A DNA stretch of 50,761 nt. Source: Clostridia bacterium. GTDB taxonomy: Bacteria; Bacillota; Clostridia; Oscillospirales; Acutalibacteraceae. The notes under the pieces were generated by a model. That model was not told the origin of the DNA and searched no databases. It was given only the letters and a program-made list of their open reading frames with translations. Positions 50,699 through 50,761 of this stretch are shown piece after piece. Position numbers and translations under genes: made by a program. Numbering within the stretch: the stretch's first letter is position 1; each line of letters opens with the position of its first letter. Location: assembly GCA_017435865.1 (NCBI GenBank), contig JAFSEF010000077.1, forward strand, positions 1-50,761, written 5' to 3'.

Positions 50699-50761
50699 AT
50701 GCTTCGAGAAGAAAACAGACAGTTAAGTTTCTACAGTTCATTATACGAAAAAATACCGGAA
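50699..50761 (+). CDS. IS1182-like transposase, N-terminal part (cut by the window)
   Basis: ATG 50699 with GGAG 8 bases upstream. The first 21 residues, starting MLREENRQLSFYS and continuing LYEKIPE, match the opening of IS1182-family DDE transposases. The rest lies beyond the window. The repeats and promoter before it belong to the left end of the element. Confidence 0.7.
   Translation, partial: MLREENRQLSFYSSLYEKIPE

Noticed and set aside
1-50761. CRISPR arrays, tRNA and rRNA genes
   Set aside because: No regularly spaced repeat-spacer series and no tRNA or rRNA signature was seen on either strand; a tRNAscan/Infernal run would settle this.

Overview
The window looks like chromosome from an endospore-forming, anaerobic member of the Clostridia, most likely in the Oscillospirales/Ruminococcaceae range. 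Evidence in the sequence: an alpha/beta-type small acid-soluble spore protein, a PdaA-like cortex deacetylase, a RelQ-type alarmone synthetase, formate-tetrahydrofolate ligase, a flavin reductase-rubredoxin fusion, strong AGGAGG ribosome sites and TTGACA/TATAAT promoters. GH38 mannosidase, a parallel beta-helix protein, a GPH sugar symporter and a DUF4838 protein suggest a gut or glycan-using lifestyle. No rRNA, tRNA or CRISPR was recognised.

Layout. 1-360: the 5' part of a probable group II intron (minus strand), sitting directly behind a terminator-like hairpin. 361-9075: serine hydrolase, EFR1-type ferredoxin, secreted beta-helix protein, SASP, relQ, metallophosphoesterase and M20 peptidase. 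9281-12900: an accessory patch. The rRNA methyltransferase gene rlmA is followed by an AT-rich cassette (membrane protein, zinc-ribbon protein, XRE regulator), then by a second, diverged copy of the rlmA 3' end, then by an HTH-MntA/HepT toxin-antitoxin pair with repeated operators. 12949-24065: mostly minus-strand housekeeping and envelope genes. These are URO-D family plus phosphoesterase, VanZ, sulfotransferase plus Lgt-like, metallo-beta-lactamase fold, prmA, DUF2804, yhaM, pdaA-like and a small protein. 24181-30137 (plus): trmL, GH38, GPH symporter, a 32-residue amphipathic peptide with its own promoter and terminator, a PQ-loop-like protein and a Dabb protein. 30179-37801: pyridoxal/pyridoxamine kinase divergent from a C-terminally truncated MocR-type regulator, guaB, fhs, a zinc-ribbon protein, Mrp/NBP35 ATPase and ThuA-like. 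37853-49825: a cation/proton antiporter, a tight six-gene run (FAD oxidoreductase, double flavodoxin, DUF4838 plus membrane domain, unknown membrane protein, RsuA-type pseudouridine synthase, small protein), Hrb-type rubredoxin fusion, APC permease and a small HEYGH protein. 49826-50761: no full gene. It holds a candidate structured RNA on the minus strand, a promoter that runs straight into a terminator, and the left part of an IS1182-like insertion sequence.

The most unusual items are the 32-residue peptide unit (29332-29542), the candidate small RNA (49938-50121), the duplicated rlmA end around the AT-rich cassette, the HTH-fused MntA antitoxin with its operator array, and the coupled Lgt-like/sulfotransferase pair. 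Domain assignments come from reading motifs by eye; no database search was possible.
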